DNA of 64,000 nt from contig NZ_VUOA01000045.1 in assembly GCF_008386575.1 (NCBI RefSeq), positions 1 to 64,000 on the forward strand, in the 5' to 3' direction. Shown one piece after another: positions 28,272-36,337 of this stretch (its first letter is position 1; the number at the start of each line of letters is the position of its first letter). Both the position numbers and the translations under genes were made by a program. The stretch is from Salinarimonas soli. GTDB taxonomy: Bacteria > Pseudomonadota > Alphaproteobacteria > Rhizobiales > Beijerinckiaceae. The notes beneath the pieces were generated by a model, which saw only the letters and a program-made list of their open reading frames with translations, ran no database searches and had not been told where the DNA came from.

Positions 28272-28381
28272 GGCGAGCCCCCTCTCATGTGATGTCTCGT
28301 CACCAACAGATGGGGACCCGTTTCATTGCTGCAATGCACAATTTTCCGGACCGGGTCCGCCGACGGCCCGGAACGCCGGGT

Positions 28382-29209
28382 TCAGGCGGCCTTGCGCACC
28401 GACTGCGTCAGGGCCTCGATGAGGAGCTCGGCCGCCCGCGGTCCCGGGTGGCGGAAGCCCTCCACGCAGCGCCAGAGCAGCTCCGGCTCCACGGCCTCGA
28501 CCCGGCCGACATGCATGGCCCACCCCCCGAACATCCGCCCGCTCGCGGGGGTGAGCTCGAAGATGCGCAGGTCCTCGTGCCGGGCATCGCGGTTGATGCG
28601 GTCGAGGGCGCCGAGCACGGCGGTGCTCTCGCCTTCCAGCACCTGGATGAACCATTCCTCGCCGACGAGCAGCGCCCCGGTGAGGCCCGAGAGCCGGTTG
28701 AGCGCCTGGCATTGCTGCGCGAGCCGGGTCATGGCCTGGACGGCGCTCGGCTCGCGGCCGCTTGCGGTCGGGCGGCTCATATAGGTGAGCCGCATGAGCG
28801 GAACGCCGGTCTCGGGCGCGGCCGGCTGCGGCGCGGGCTCCCTGAGACCCGCACCCAGCACCAGGCGGAGCGCTCCGCTGATCTGGGAGGGGCGATAGGG
28901 CTTGGGGAAGAACAGGCTGTTGCTGAGGCGGCGATGCTCGCCTGGGGCGTAGCCGCTGGCATAGATCACCGGGCGCTCGGGGTGGCTGGCGCGGAAGGCC
29001 GCCGCGACGTCCCAGCCGTCGGGCCCGTGGCCGAGGCGGATGTCCGTGAAAAGGGCGTCGAGCCCGTCGTCGGCGTGCAGGAGGCGGAGCGCCTCGTGCC
29101 CCGACGAGGCCTCGACCACCTCGAAACCGGCGTCCACCAGCTCCTGCGCCGCCACGTTGCGGACCAGATCCTCGTCCTCGACGAGGAAGATGCGGAAGAG
29201 GCGCTGCAT
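28382..29209 (-). CDS. Response-regulator receiver domain fused to a BLUF blue-light sensor domain
   Basis: 275 residues from ATG 29209, preceded by GGAGGACATCCCG. Residues 1-120 are a receiver domain with acidic pocket Glu11-Asp12-Glu13, phospho-acceptor Asp56 (ALFTDIRLG) and Lys103 (FFPKPYRP). Residues 138-235 are a BLUF flavin domain with Tyr143, Asn171, Gln189 (WFIQVLEG), Trp230 and Met232; the Asn-Gln-Trp-Met spacing equals that of AppA as I recall it (18, 41 and 2 residues). The C-terminal 40 residues are helical with no effector domain. It could integrate phosphorylation and blue light. No partner kinase is adjacent. Two sets of direct repeats lie upstream. Confidence 0.88.
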   Translation of the reverse strand: MQRLFRIFLVEDEDLVRNVAAQELVDAGFEVVEASSGHEALRLLHADDGLDALFTDIRLGHGPDGWDVAAAFRASHPERPVIYASGYAPGEHRRLSNSLFFPKPYRPSQISGALRLVLGAGLREPAPQPAAPETGVPLMRLTYMSRPTASGREPSAVQAMTRLAQQCQALNRLSGLTGALLVGEEWFIQVLEGESTAVLGALDRINRDARHEDLRIFELTPASGRMFGGWAMHVGRVEAVEPELLWRCVEGFRHPGPRAAELLIEALTQSVRKAA

Positions 29210-29324
29210 CGGGATGTCCTCCAATGCGGACCGGGCGGCTGCGGTCCGTGCCGGGCTCGTTCCACCGACTAGATCGACCTTCACCGCCGCAAGTCAAGCG
29301 TTCATAGTCGGCTCTATGCACTTC

Positions 29325-29356
29325 CCGAACGTCAGTCGCGGGTGACCGAACGTCAG
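29325..29356. promoter_or_regulatory. Direct repeat upstream of the REC-BLUF gene
   Basis: CCGAACGTCAG occurs twice (29325-29335 and 29346-29356), 21 bases apart start to start, which is two helical turns. It lies about 115-150 bases upstream of the REC-BLUF start and could be a tandem regulator site. Confidence 0.45.
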
Positions 29357-29408
29357 CAGACGGCCGCATTGCCGAAAGATGAGGCAGAACAACCCGGCCC
29401 TGCGAAAG

Positions 29409-29428
29409 CTTGACGATATCTTGACGAT
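29409..29428. promoter_or_regulatory. Second direct repeat in the same intergenic region
   Basis: CTTGACGAT occurs at 29409-29417 and 29420-29428, 11 bases apart. It lies between the MFS stop and the REC-BLUF promoter region. It may be a regulator site or chance. Confidence 0.3.
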
Positions 29429-29434
29429 TCGTGC

Positions 29435-30592
29435 TCACCCCCGCGACGGCGGGCGTGCGGCAAGCGAAAGGGCGGCCGCGGCGACGAGCGCGCCGGCCGC
29501 CAGGAGGGTCGGCGGCGTGAAGCTGCCGCTGCGGTCGACCATGATCCCTGCCAGGACGGGCCCGACGATCTGCCCCGCGCCGAAGGCGGCGGTCATGAGC
29601 GCGATCACCTGGCGCGGATCGGAGGGGGAGAGCGCCCGCGCGCCCACGAAGCCCAGCGCCGTGATCGCCATGAAGGTGCCCCCGAGGAACGCCGCCGCGA
29701 GGAGCGCTCCCGCGGCGCCGGTCGCGAGCACGCTCAATGCGACGCCGAGCGCCTCCACGAGGCAGGCGAGCGCGAAGGCGGGCACCACCCCGACCCGCCG
29801 GGCCGCAAGGTTCCACGCCGCGACGGACGGCGCGGCCGCGAGCCCCACGGCGAGCCAGATCACGGGCTCGATGGGCCGCAAGCCCGGCGCGTCGCGCACG
29901 ATGGCGACGAGGAAGGTCGCGGTGACGACATAGCCGAAGCCGAACAGACCATAGGCCGCGATGAGGGCGAGCAGCGGGCGGCCCATGGCCAGGGGCGCCG
30001 TGGCGGCGGCCGAGCGGGCGGAGCCTTTGTCCGGCGGGACGAAGCGCGCGACGATCGGCACGGCCGCGAGGCCGACGGCGCCGGAGGCGAGCCACAGCCA
30101 CCGCCAGTCCGCGCCGGCAAGCGCCCCGACGATGAGCGCCGAGGCCGCGATGCCGGCCCCTACCCCCGCGAAATGCACCGCCCCGAGCCCCGGGCGCCCT
30201 GCTTGGGCAAGCCGCTCCAGGACGAGGCTGGAGGCAAACACCATGACGAAGGCGCTGGCGACGCCGCCGGCGAAACGGATGACGAGGAAAGCCGGGAGGG
30301 CGCTCACGGCGCCCATCAGGCCCGTCGTGAGGGCGCTCGCGGCAAGGCCGCCGACGAGCCAGGACCGCCGCGAGCCCGGCAGGCGCGGGGTCGAGGCGGC
30401 TAGCGCGCCCAAGAGGTATCCCAGGAAGTTCGCCGACGCGATCAGGCCGGCCTGCGCGGTCGACAGCTTGAGGCCCGCCGCCATGACGGGGAGGATCGGC
30501 GTGTAGACGAAACGCCCGATCCCCATGGCGACGGCGAGGGCGAGAAGCCCCCCGACGGCGAGCCGCCAGGGCTGAGGCGATTCGGGCTGCAT
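29435..30592 (-). CDS. MFS transporter, YbfB/YjiJ family
   Basis: 385 residues with twelve predicted membrane segments and almost no large loops. The N-terminal AVAMGIGRFVYTPILPVM is the signature of the YbfB/YjiJ family of putative major facilitator exporters. The substrate is unknown. It has its own start with no obvious partner gene; murJ lies 3' of it in the other orientation of reading (upstream bases 30593-30636 form a short spacer). Confidence 0.88.
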   Translation of the reverse strand: MQPESPQPWRLAVGGLLALAVAMGIGRFVYTPILPVMAAGLKLSTAQAGLIASANFLGYLLGALAASTPRLPGSRRSWLVGGLAASALTTGLMGAVSALPAFLVIRFAGGVASAFVMVFASSLVLERLAQAGRPGLGAVHFAGVGAGIAASALIVGALAGADWRWLWLASGAVGLAAVPIVARFVPPDKGSARSAAATAPLAMGRPLLALIAAYGLFGFGYVVTATFLVAIVRDAPGLRPIEPVIWLAVGLAAAPSVAAWNLAARRVGVVPAFALACLVEALGVALSVLATGAAGALLAAAFLGGTFMAITALGFVGARALSPSDPRQVIALMTAAFGAGQIVGPVLAGIMVDRSGSFTPPTLLAAGALVAAAALSLAARPPSRG

Positions 30593-30636
30593 GGCGTCAG
30601 ACTAGACGGTTTTCGCCCGGCATGGGCGAGGCCCGC

Positions 30637-32160
30637 TCAGCGCCTCGCGAGCCGCACCCCGAGCAGCCGCGCGCCGGCCGCGAGGGCACCCCCGTAAGTC
30701 AGGGCGCCTAGCGCCGCGAGGGCCGCGAGCAGGATCTCGTCGCGCCAGCGCGGCAGCGCCTCCAGGAGCCCCGTCAGCGGGCCGCGGGCCCCCAGCGTCA
30801 CCAGGGCGAGGACCAAGGAGGCGAGCACGACGGCGAGCGCCGTGCGGGCGAGCGTCGGGCCGGGCGCGGTCCAGCCGCGCCGGTAGGCGAGACCCGCCAG
30901 GAGAAGGATGTTGACCCATGCGCCCGCCGAGGTCGCGAAGGCGAGCCCTGCCGCCCCGAAGGGCCCCATGAGGGCGATCTTCAGGAGGACGTTGACGCCC
31001 ACCGCCGTGAGCGAGGCATAGAGCGGGGTCGCGGTGTCGGCGCGCGCATGGAAGCTCGCCAGCATCGAGCGGATCAGCACCACCGCGGGCAGGCCGATCG
31101 CATAGGCCGCGAGCACGGCGCCCGCGGCGCGGGCGTCCGCCTCCGTGAAGGCGCCGCGGGCGAACAGCGCCTTCATGATGAGATCGGGCACCGCCACGAA
31201 GGCGACCGCGCAGGGCAGCGCGAGGGCGAGGGTGAACCCCACCGCCCGGTTTTGCGCCGCGTGCGCGCCCGCCGGGTCGCCCGCCGCGATCCGCCGCGCC
31301 ATCTCGGGCAGGAGCACCGTGCCGGCCGCGATGCCGACGACGCCCACAGGCAATTGGTTGAGCCGGTCGGCGTAATAGAGCGCGGAGACCGCGCCCCGGG
31401 GCAGGAACGAGGCGATGATCGTGTCGGCGAAGAGCGCGATCTGCACCCCCGCCGAGCCGATCACGGCGGGACCCAAGGTGCGGAAGAAGCCCCGCATCGC
31501 CGGATCGAGCCGCGGGCGCGCCAGGGCCGGCATGATCCCGGCGCGCCGGGCGGCGATCCACACCAGGGCGAGTTCGAGCACGCCTGCCGCGAACACGCCC
31601 CACGCGGCCGCGTGGCCCGCTCCCGGAAAGAGGAAGCCAACCGCGAGGGCCGCGATGATGGCGAGGTTGAGGAGCACCGGGGCGGCCGCGGCCGCCGCGA
31701 AGCGGTCATGGGCGTTGAGGAGCGCCGAGAGGATCGTGACGAGGGTGATGAAGAACAGGTAGGGGAAGGTGATCCGGGTCAGCGTCACCGCGAGGTCGAA
31801 CCGCGCCGGATCCTCCGCGAAGCCCGGCGCGAGCGCCCGTACGATCGCCGGCATGAAGACGAGGGCCGCAGCGAGGAGCGCGACCTGGATCACCACCATG
31901 AGGGTCCAGATCCGCGACGCGAACAGCCCCGCGCCGCCCTCGTCCCGGGCCCGCGTGCGGGTATAGGTGGGCACGAAGGCGGCGTTGAACGCCCCCTCGC
32001 CGAAGATCGCCCGAAAGTGGTTCGGCAGCCGTTGCGCCACCGCGAAGGCGTCCATGATCGGCCCCGCGCCGATCACGGCGGCGAGCACCACGTCGCGGAC
32101 GAAGCCGCTGACCCGGGAGAGGAGCGTCCAGCCCCCGACGGAGAGGATCTTGCGCAGCAT
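30637..32160 (-). CDS. murJ: Lipid II flippase MurJ
   Basis: 507 residues with about 14 membrane segments. The N-terminal LLSRVSGFVRDVVLAAVIGAG and the central FADTIIASFLPRGAVSALYYADRLNQLP are diagnostic of MurJ/MviN. It flips lipid II across the inner membrane for peptidoglycan synthesis. It starts three bases after the GT2 gene stop and is probably co-transcribed with it. Confidence 0.95.
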   Translation of the reverse strand: MLRKILSVGGWTLLSRVSGFVRDVVLAAVIGAGPIMDAFAVAQRLPNHFRAIFGEGAFNAAFVPTYTRTRARDEGGAGLFASRIWTLMVVIQVALLAAALVFMPAIVRALAPGFAEDPARFDLAVTLTRITFPYLFFITLVTILSALLNAHDRFAAAAAAPVLLNLAIIAALAVGFLFPGAGHAAAWGVFAAGVLELALVWIAARRAGIMPALARPRLDPAMRGFFRTLGPAVIGSAGVQIALFADTIIASFLPRGAVSALYYADRLNQLPVGVVGIAAGTVLLPEMARRIAAGDPAGAHAAQNRAVGFTLALALPCAVAFVAVPDLIMKALFARGAFTEADARAAGAVLAAYAIGLPAVVLIRSMLASFHARADTATPLYASLTAVGVNVLLKIALMGPFGAAGLAFATSAGAWVNILLLAGLAYRRGWTAPGPTLARTALAVVLASLVLALVTLGARGPLTGLLEALPRWRDEILLAALAALGALTYGGALAAGARLLGVRLARR

Positions 32161-32163
32161 CGG

Positions 32164-33156
32164 TCAGAGATGCGCCACGCGGGGCGCGTCGCGGGTGAGC
32201 GTGTCGCCCGTCTGCGCGGCCCCGCCGATGCGCTCGGCCACCACGTAGAGGGGCCGGCGCTTCACCTCGGCGAAGATGCGGCCGATATATTCGCCGATCA
32301 CCCCGAGCGAGATGAGCTGGATGCCTGAGAAGAACATGATCGACACGATGAGGGAGGGGTAGCCCGGCACGTCCGAGCCGAAGGCGACGGTGCGGATGGC
32401 GAAGAACAGGGCCGCCGCGAAGGCCATCAGCGAGACGACGCCGCCCACATAGGTCCAGACACGCAACGGAATCGTCGAGAACGAGGTGATGCCGTCGAAG
32501 GCGAAGCGGAACAGCTTGCGGAAGCTGAACTTCGTGGTGCCGTGCTCGCGCTTGGCCACGGCATAGGGCACGCCCAATTGCCGGAAGCCGACCCAGGCAT
32601 AGAGGCCCTTGGAGAAGCGGGCCCGCTCGCCCAGCACCCGCAGCACCTCCACGCCTTTCCGGTCGATGAGCCGGAAGTCGCCCGCGCCCTCGGGCAGGCT
32701 CGTCTCGCCGAAGCGCTCGAACAGGCGGTAGAAGATCTGGGCGAAGCCGCGCTTCACCGCGCTCTCGCCCTCCCGGTCCGTGCGCTGGCCGTAGACCATC
32801 ACGTAGCCCTCGCGCCAGTGCCGCACGAAGGTCTCGATCAGCTCCGGCGGATGCTGGAGGTCGGCGTCCATGATCACCACGGCGCGGCCCCGGGCATGGT
32901 CGAGGCCCGCCGCGATGGCGATCTCCTTGCCGAAGTTGCGGCTGAAGGAGACGGCGCCGATGCGGGGCTCCTCGGCATGGACGGCCGCGATCGCGGCGAG
33001 CGTGCCGTCGGCGCTGCCGTCGTCGACGAACACGATCTCCCAGGCCCCCGTGATCCGGTCCAGGATCGGGCGCACCCGCTCGCAGAGCGGCCCGATGTTC
33101 GGGCCCTCGTTGAACACGGGGATGACGACGCTGAGCTCGATGTCGGAGGGATGCAC
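32164..33156 (-). CDS. Glycosyltransferase family 2, polyprenyl-phosphate glycosyltransferase type
   Basis: 330 residues. The GT-A domain has SVVIPVFNEGPNIGPL, VDDGSADGT and the metal-binding DADLQHPPEL. Two C-terminal membrane helices (about residues 232-255 and 268-290) are typical of DPM1/GtrB/ArnC-type enzymes that load a sugar onto undecaprenyl phosphate. It lies three bases before murJ and is divergent from the HpnK/ChbG-like gene (90 bases), suggesting an envelope glycolipid role. The donor sugar is unknown. Confidence 0.9.
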   Translation of the reverse strand: MHPSDIELSVVIPVFNEGPNIGPLCERVRPILDRITGAWEIVFVDDGSADGTLAAIAAVHAEEPRIGAVSFSRNFGKEIAIAAGLDHARGRAVVIMDADLQHPPELIETFVRHWREGYVMVYGQRTDREGESAVKRGFAQIFYRLFERFGETSLPEGAGDFRLIDRKGVEVLRVLGERARFSKGLYAWVGFRQLGVPYAVAKREHGTTKFSFRKLFRFAFDGITSFSTIPLRVWTYVGGVVSLMAFAAALFFAIRTVAFGSDVPGYPSLIVSIMFFSGIQLISLGVIGEYIGRIFAEVKRRPLYVVAERIGGAAQTGDTLTRDAPRVAHL

Positions 33157-33246
33157 GCGGGTGACCTTTTCGTCGTGGGCATCTCAAGCCGAGTTTTCAC
33201 CCGGGCTCAAGAGCGTTAATCCTGCGATCCTCGGGGAGGAGCTTTC

Positions 33247-34101
33247 GTGGCGGCGGCTTTTGGGCACCGTGTGGTGCTGTGTGCGGACGATTTCGGGCTG
33301 ACGGAGGGCGTCAGCCTCGGCATTGTGGACCTTCTCGACATGGGGCGCCTGTCGGCCACGAGCGCCATGACCACGCACCGCTGGTGGCCCCGGCTCGGCC
33401 CCATCCTGCGGGAGGCGGGCCCCGAGATCGGGGTGGGGCTCCACCTCAACTTCACCTCCGGCGCGCCGCTCGGCCCCCTGCCCTGCCTCGCGCCGGACGG
33501 ACGGCTGCCCTCGCTCGGCCGGCTCATCGGGCTCTCGCTGCGGGGCGGCCTCGACGAGGCGGAGGTGGGGCCCGAGATCGAGCGCCAGCTCGACGCCTTC
33601 ATGGCGGTGCTCGACCGGCCGCCGGACTTCGTCGACGGGCACCAGCACGTCCACGTGCTGCCGGGGATCAGGCGGGAGCTGCTGCGAGCCTTGAGCCGGC
33701 GGGGGCTGCAGGGCCGGCTGTGGCTGCGCGACCCCTCCGACGACCTGCGGCCCATCGTGCGCCGCCGCGGCGCCATGGCGAAGGCCGCGACCCTGAAGGC
33801 CTTCGCCCTGGGCTTTCGCCGGGCGGCCCGGGCGGCGGGCTTCGAGACCAACGAGGGTTTTTCCGGCTTCTCCGCCTTCGATCCCGCCCGGTCCTTCGAG
33901 CGCGAGATGCACCGCTTCGTGGTGCGGCTCGGCCGCAAGCCCGTGGTGATGTGCCATCCGGGCTACGTGGACGACGAGCTGCGCGCCATCGATCCCGTGG
34001 TGGAGACCCGCTCGCAGGAGCTCATGTACCTGTCGTCCCGGCGCTTCGAGGAGCTCCTGGAAGCGCTGGGCCTGGACCTCGTGCCCTGGCCCTCGGCCTG
34101 A
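33247..34101 (+). CDS. ChbG/HpnK family deacetylase
   Basis: 284 residues from GTG 33247, after GGGGAGGAGC. Motifs of the YdjC/ChbG fold are present: CADDFGLTEGV (metal Asp pair), GLHLNFTSG and VDGHQHVHVLPG (metal histidines), and VMCHPGY. The family removes N-acetyl groups from glycan or glycolipid substrates; HpnK is the member linked to hopanoid glycosylation. It is divergent from the GT2 gene. hpnK is plausible in a hopanoid-making alphaproteobacterium, but other hpn genes are not in the window. Confidence 0.88.
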   Translation: MAAAFGHRVVLCADDFGLTEGVSLGIVDLLDMGRLSATSAMTTHRWWPRLGPILREAGPEIGVGLHLNFTSGAPLGPLPCLAPDGRLPSLGRLIGLSLRGGLDEAEVGPEIERQLDAFMAVLDRPPDFVDGHQHVHVLPGIRRELLRALSRRGLQGRLWLRDPSDDLRPIVRRRGAMAKAATLKAFALGFRRAARAAGFETNEGFSGFSAFDPARSFEREMHRFVVRLGRKPVVMCHPGYVDDELRAIDPVVETRSQELMYLSSRRFEELLEALGLDLVPWPSA

Positions 34102-34135
34102 GCCCGCCGCCCGGGAGCGGCGGGCCTCACGGCCG

Positions 34136-35293
34136 TCACGCCGTGGCGAGCCGGGCCCCGATGGTCTCCAGCACCATGCGGTGGGCGCGGTCGACGATGT
34201 CGTCCATGTTGCGGTTCTTCACGAACATCTCGGCCGCCCGCGCCCGGATCTCGTCGCGGCTCGGCAGATGCGGCAGGTGGATGTCGGCGAGCACGTCGGC
34301 CGCGCGATGCTGGGCCTGGGAGAGCCGCTCGCGCACCTCGGCGAGGCCGGGGGAGGTCGCGATCGCCTGGCGCAGGGACGCCGCGAGGCGGTCGGGGTTG
34401 AAGCTCGCCGCGAGGTCGGCGGCCGCGCGCTCGATGACCCGCGAGCCCAGCCGCTGCTCGCCCTTGAGCACGGCCTCGGGCGGCGACTTCAGGTCCCACA
34501 CGATCCCGAGCCAGGAGAGGACCTTGAGGATGTAGAAGGTCGGGTCGACCTCCCACCAGCGGAAGCCCTGGCGCACGCTCGCCTGGTAGGCGTGGTGGTT
34601 GTTGTGCCAGCCCTCGCCCATGGTGGCGAGCGCGAGCAGCCAGTTGTTGCGGGAGTCGTCACCCGTCACGTAGCGCTTGCGCCCGTGCACGTGGGCGAGC
34701 GAGTTGATGCAGAACGTGCCGTGGTACACCGCCACCGTCGACCAGAAGAAACCGACGACGAGGCCCGGCCAGCCGCCCAGCATGAGGCAGATCAGCGCCA
34801 GCACGACGGCCGGCACGAGCTCGTACTTGTGCAGCCACATCAGCTCGGGGTAGCGCGCGAAATCGTCGATCTTCACGAGATCGGTGTCGCCGTGCTTGGA
34901 ATCGAAGATCCAGCCAACATGCGAGTAGAAGAAGCCCTTCTGGCGCGGCGAGTGCACGTCGTGGGGCGTGTCCGAGTGGAGGTGGTGGTGGCGGTGCTTG
35001 GCGGCCCACCACAGCACGCTTTTTTGCGCCGTCGACTGCGCCAGCACGGCGAGGATGAACTGGAACACCCGGCCGGTCGAATAGGCACGGTGCGAGAAGT
35101 AGCGGTGATAGCCCGCCCCGATCGCGAACATCCGCAGCCAGTAGAGCGACACCGCGATGGCCACCGCCTGCCAGGTCACGCCGGTCCAGATCGCGGCGAA
35201 GCACGCCACGTGGGCGAGCAGGAACGGGATGGCGGAGGGATAGATGATGTCGTCGTGATCGTCGTGGTGGGGGGCAGTCGTCATCAGGTCCAT
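34136..35293 (-). CDS. Acyl-CoA desaturase (delta-9 type)
   Basis: 385 residues if started at ATG 35293 (Met-Asp-Leu-Met); ATG 35284 and ATG 35362 are in-frame alternatives and none has a strong ribosome-binding site. The SCD-type histidine boxes are GYHRYFSHRAY, AAKHRHHHLHSD and GEGWHNNHHAYQ, with four membrane helices between them. A C-terminal extension of about 100 residues past the catalytic core is helical and charged. It makes monounsaturated fatty acids, likely palmitoleate/vaccenate-type chains. It is separate from the omega-6-type enzyme at 23890. Confidence 0.92.
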   Translation of the reverse strand: MDLMTTAPHHDDHDDIIYPSAIPFLLAHVACFAAIWTGVTWQAVAIAVSLYWLRMFAIGAGYHRYFSHRAYSTGRVFQFILAVLAQSTAQKSVLWWAAKHRHHHLHSDTPHDVHSPRQKGFFYSHVGWIFDSKHGDTDLVKIDDFARYPELMWLHKYELVPAVVLALICLMLGGWPGLVVGFFWSTVAVYHGTFCINSLAHVHGRKRYVTGDDSRNNWLLALATMGEGWHNNHHAYQASVRQGFRWWEVDPTFYILKVLSWLGIVWDLKSPPEAVLKGEQRLGSRVIERAAADLAASFNPDRLAASLRQAIATSPGLAEVRERLSQAQHRAADVLADIHLPHLPSRDEIRARAAEMFVKNRNMDDIVDRAHRMVLETIGARLATA

Positions 35294-35454
35294 CGAGTCC
35301 AGAGGGTGGGACGCGGCGCGCCGCGGCGACGCATCGTCTCCGCTATAGGCCGCATTCGCCATCCCGTGTGAACCCGTAATGTGGCCATATCGTCTCGCCT
35401 TGGCCGTGGGATTCGTCGCCCGCGCCCTGCGGCATGAGGGCTCCTCGAACGAAA

Positions 35455-35474
35455 ACGGGGCCCGAAGGCCCCGT
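35455..35474 (-). terminator. Intrinsic terminator after sodB
   Basis: On the minus strand ACGGGGCC-TTCG-GGCCCCGT is followed by TTTC. The perfect 8-bp stem with a UUCG tetraloop lies 10 bases past the sodB stop. Confidence 0.85.
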
Positions 35475-35483
35475 CCGCAGGCG

Positions 35484-36083
35484 TCACGCGCCGGCCTTCT
35501 GGAACATCTCGTCGACGTGGTCCCAGTTGACGAGGTTCTCCAGGAAGGCCTTGAGGTAGTCGGGCCGGCGGTTGCGGTAGTCGATGTAGTAGGAGTGCTC
35601 CCACACGTCGCAGCCGAGGATCGGCTGGGCGCCGTGGACGAGCGGGTTCTCGCCGTTCGGCGTCTTCATGATCGCGAGCTTGCCGTCCTTGACCGCGAGC
35701 CAGCACCAACCCGAGCCGAACTGGGTCACGCCCGCCTGGACGAAGTCCTCCTTGAACTTGTCGACGGACCCTAGGTCCTCGACGATCTTCTTCTCGAGCC
35801 GGCCCGGGATCGCGCCGCCGCCGTTGGGCTTCATCCACATCCAGAAATGGATGTGGTTGTAGTGCTGGCCGGCATTGTTGAAGAGCGGCTGGTTGACGCC
35901 GTAGGAGCCCTTCACGACCTCCTCGACGCCCTTGCCCTCGAGCTCGGAGCCCTTGAGGAGGTTGTTGCCCGCCGTCACGTAGGCCTGGTGATGCTTGTCG
36001 TGGTGAAACTCCAGGGTCTCCCGCGACATGTAGGGCTGCAGGGCATCGTGCGGATAGGGAAGGTCAGGAAGCTCGAATGCCAT
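35484..36083 (-). CDS. sodB: Superoxide dismutase [Fe/Mn]
   Basis: 199 residues from ATG 36083. The metal ligands are His27, His77 (YNHIHFW), Asp159 and His163 (DVWEHSYYIDYR). The glutamine in NNAGQHYNH (Gln73) is at the Fe-type position, favouring iron. It dismutates superoxide in the cytoplasm; there is no signal peptide. The terminator with UUCG loop follows. The upstream 254 bases separate it from a divergent membrane-protein gene. Confidence 0.95.
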   Translation of the reverse strand: MAFELPDLPYPHDALQPYMSRETLEFHHDKHHQAYVTAGNNLLKGSELEGKGVEEVVKGSYGVNQPLFNNAGQHYNHIHFWMWMKPNGGGAIPGRLEKKIVEDLGSVDKFKEDFVQAGVTQFGSGWCWLAVKDGKLAIMKTPNGENPLVHGAQPILGCDVWEHSYYIDYRNRRPDYLKAFLENLVNWDHVDEMFQKAGA

Positions 36084-36337
36084 CGTCGTCTCCTCGGGTC
36101 CTGCTGGAGGTGAGCGGGCGCCCGCCGGGAGGAGAGGCGCCGCCCGTTCCACTTAAGCCCCAGCTTTCCGAACGGCAACCGGCCCGGCGGACGAGCGCGG
36201 GGCGGCGATCGGGCCCGGGGCTCCGCCGCGATAACCTTGACGGGACGTTTAAGTCGTCGCCCGCCCGGCGGAGTTGTTGCAAAACAGAATCTTAGCCTTA
36301 GTGTGCGCCGCTGACGCAGGGTTCGAGGCGCGGGATC

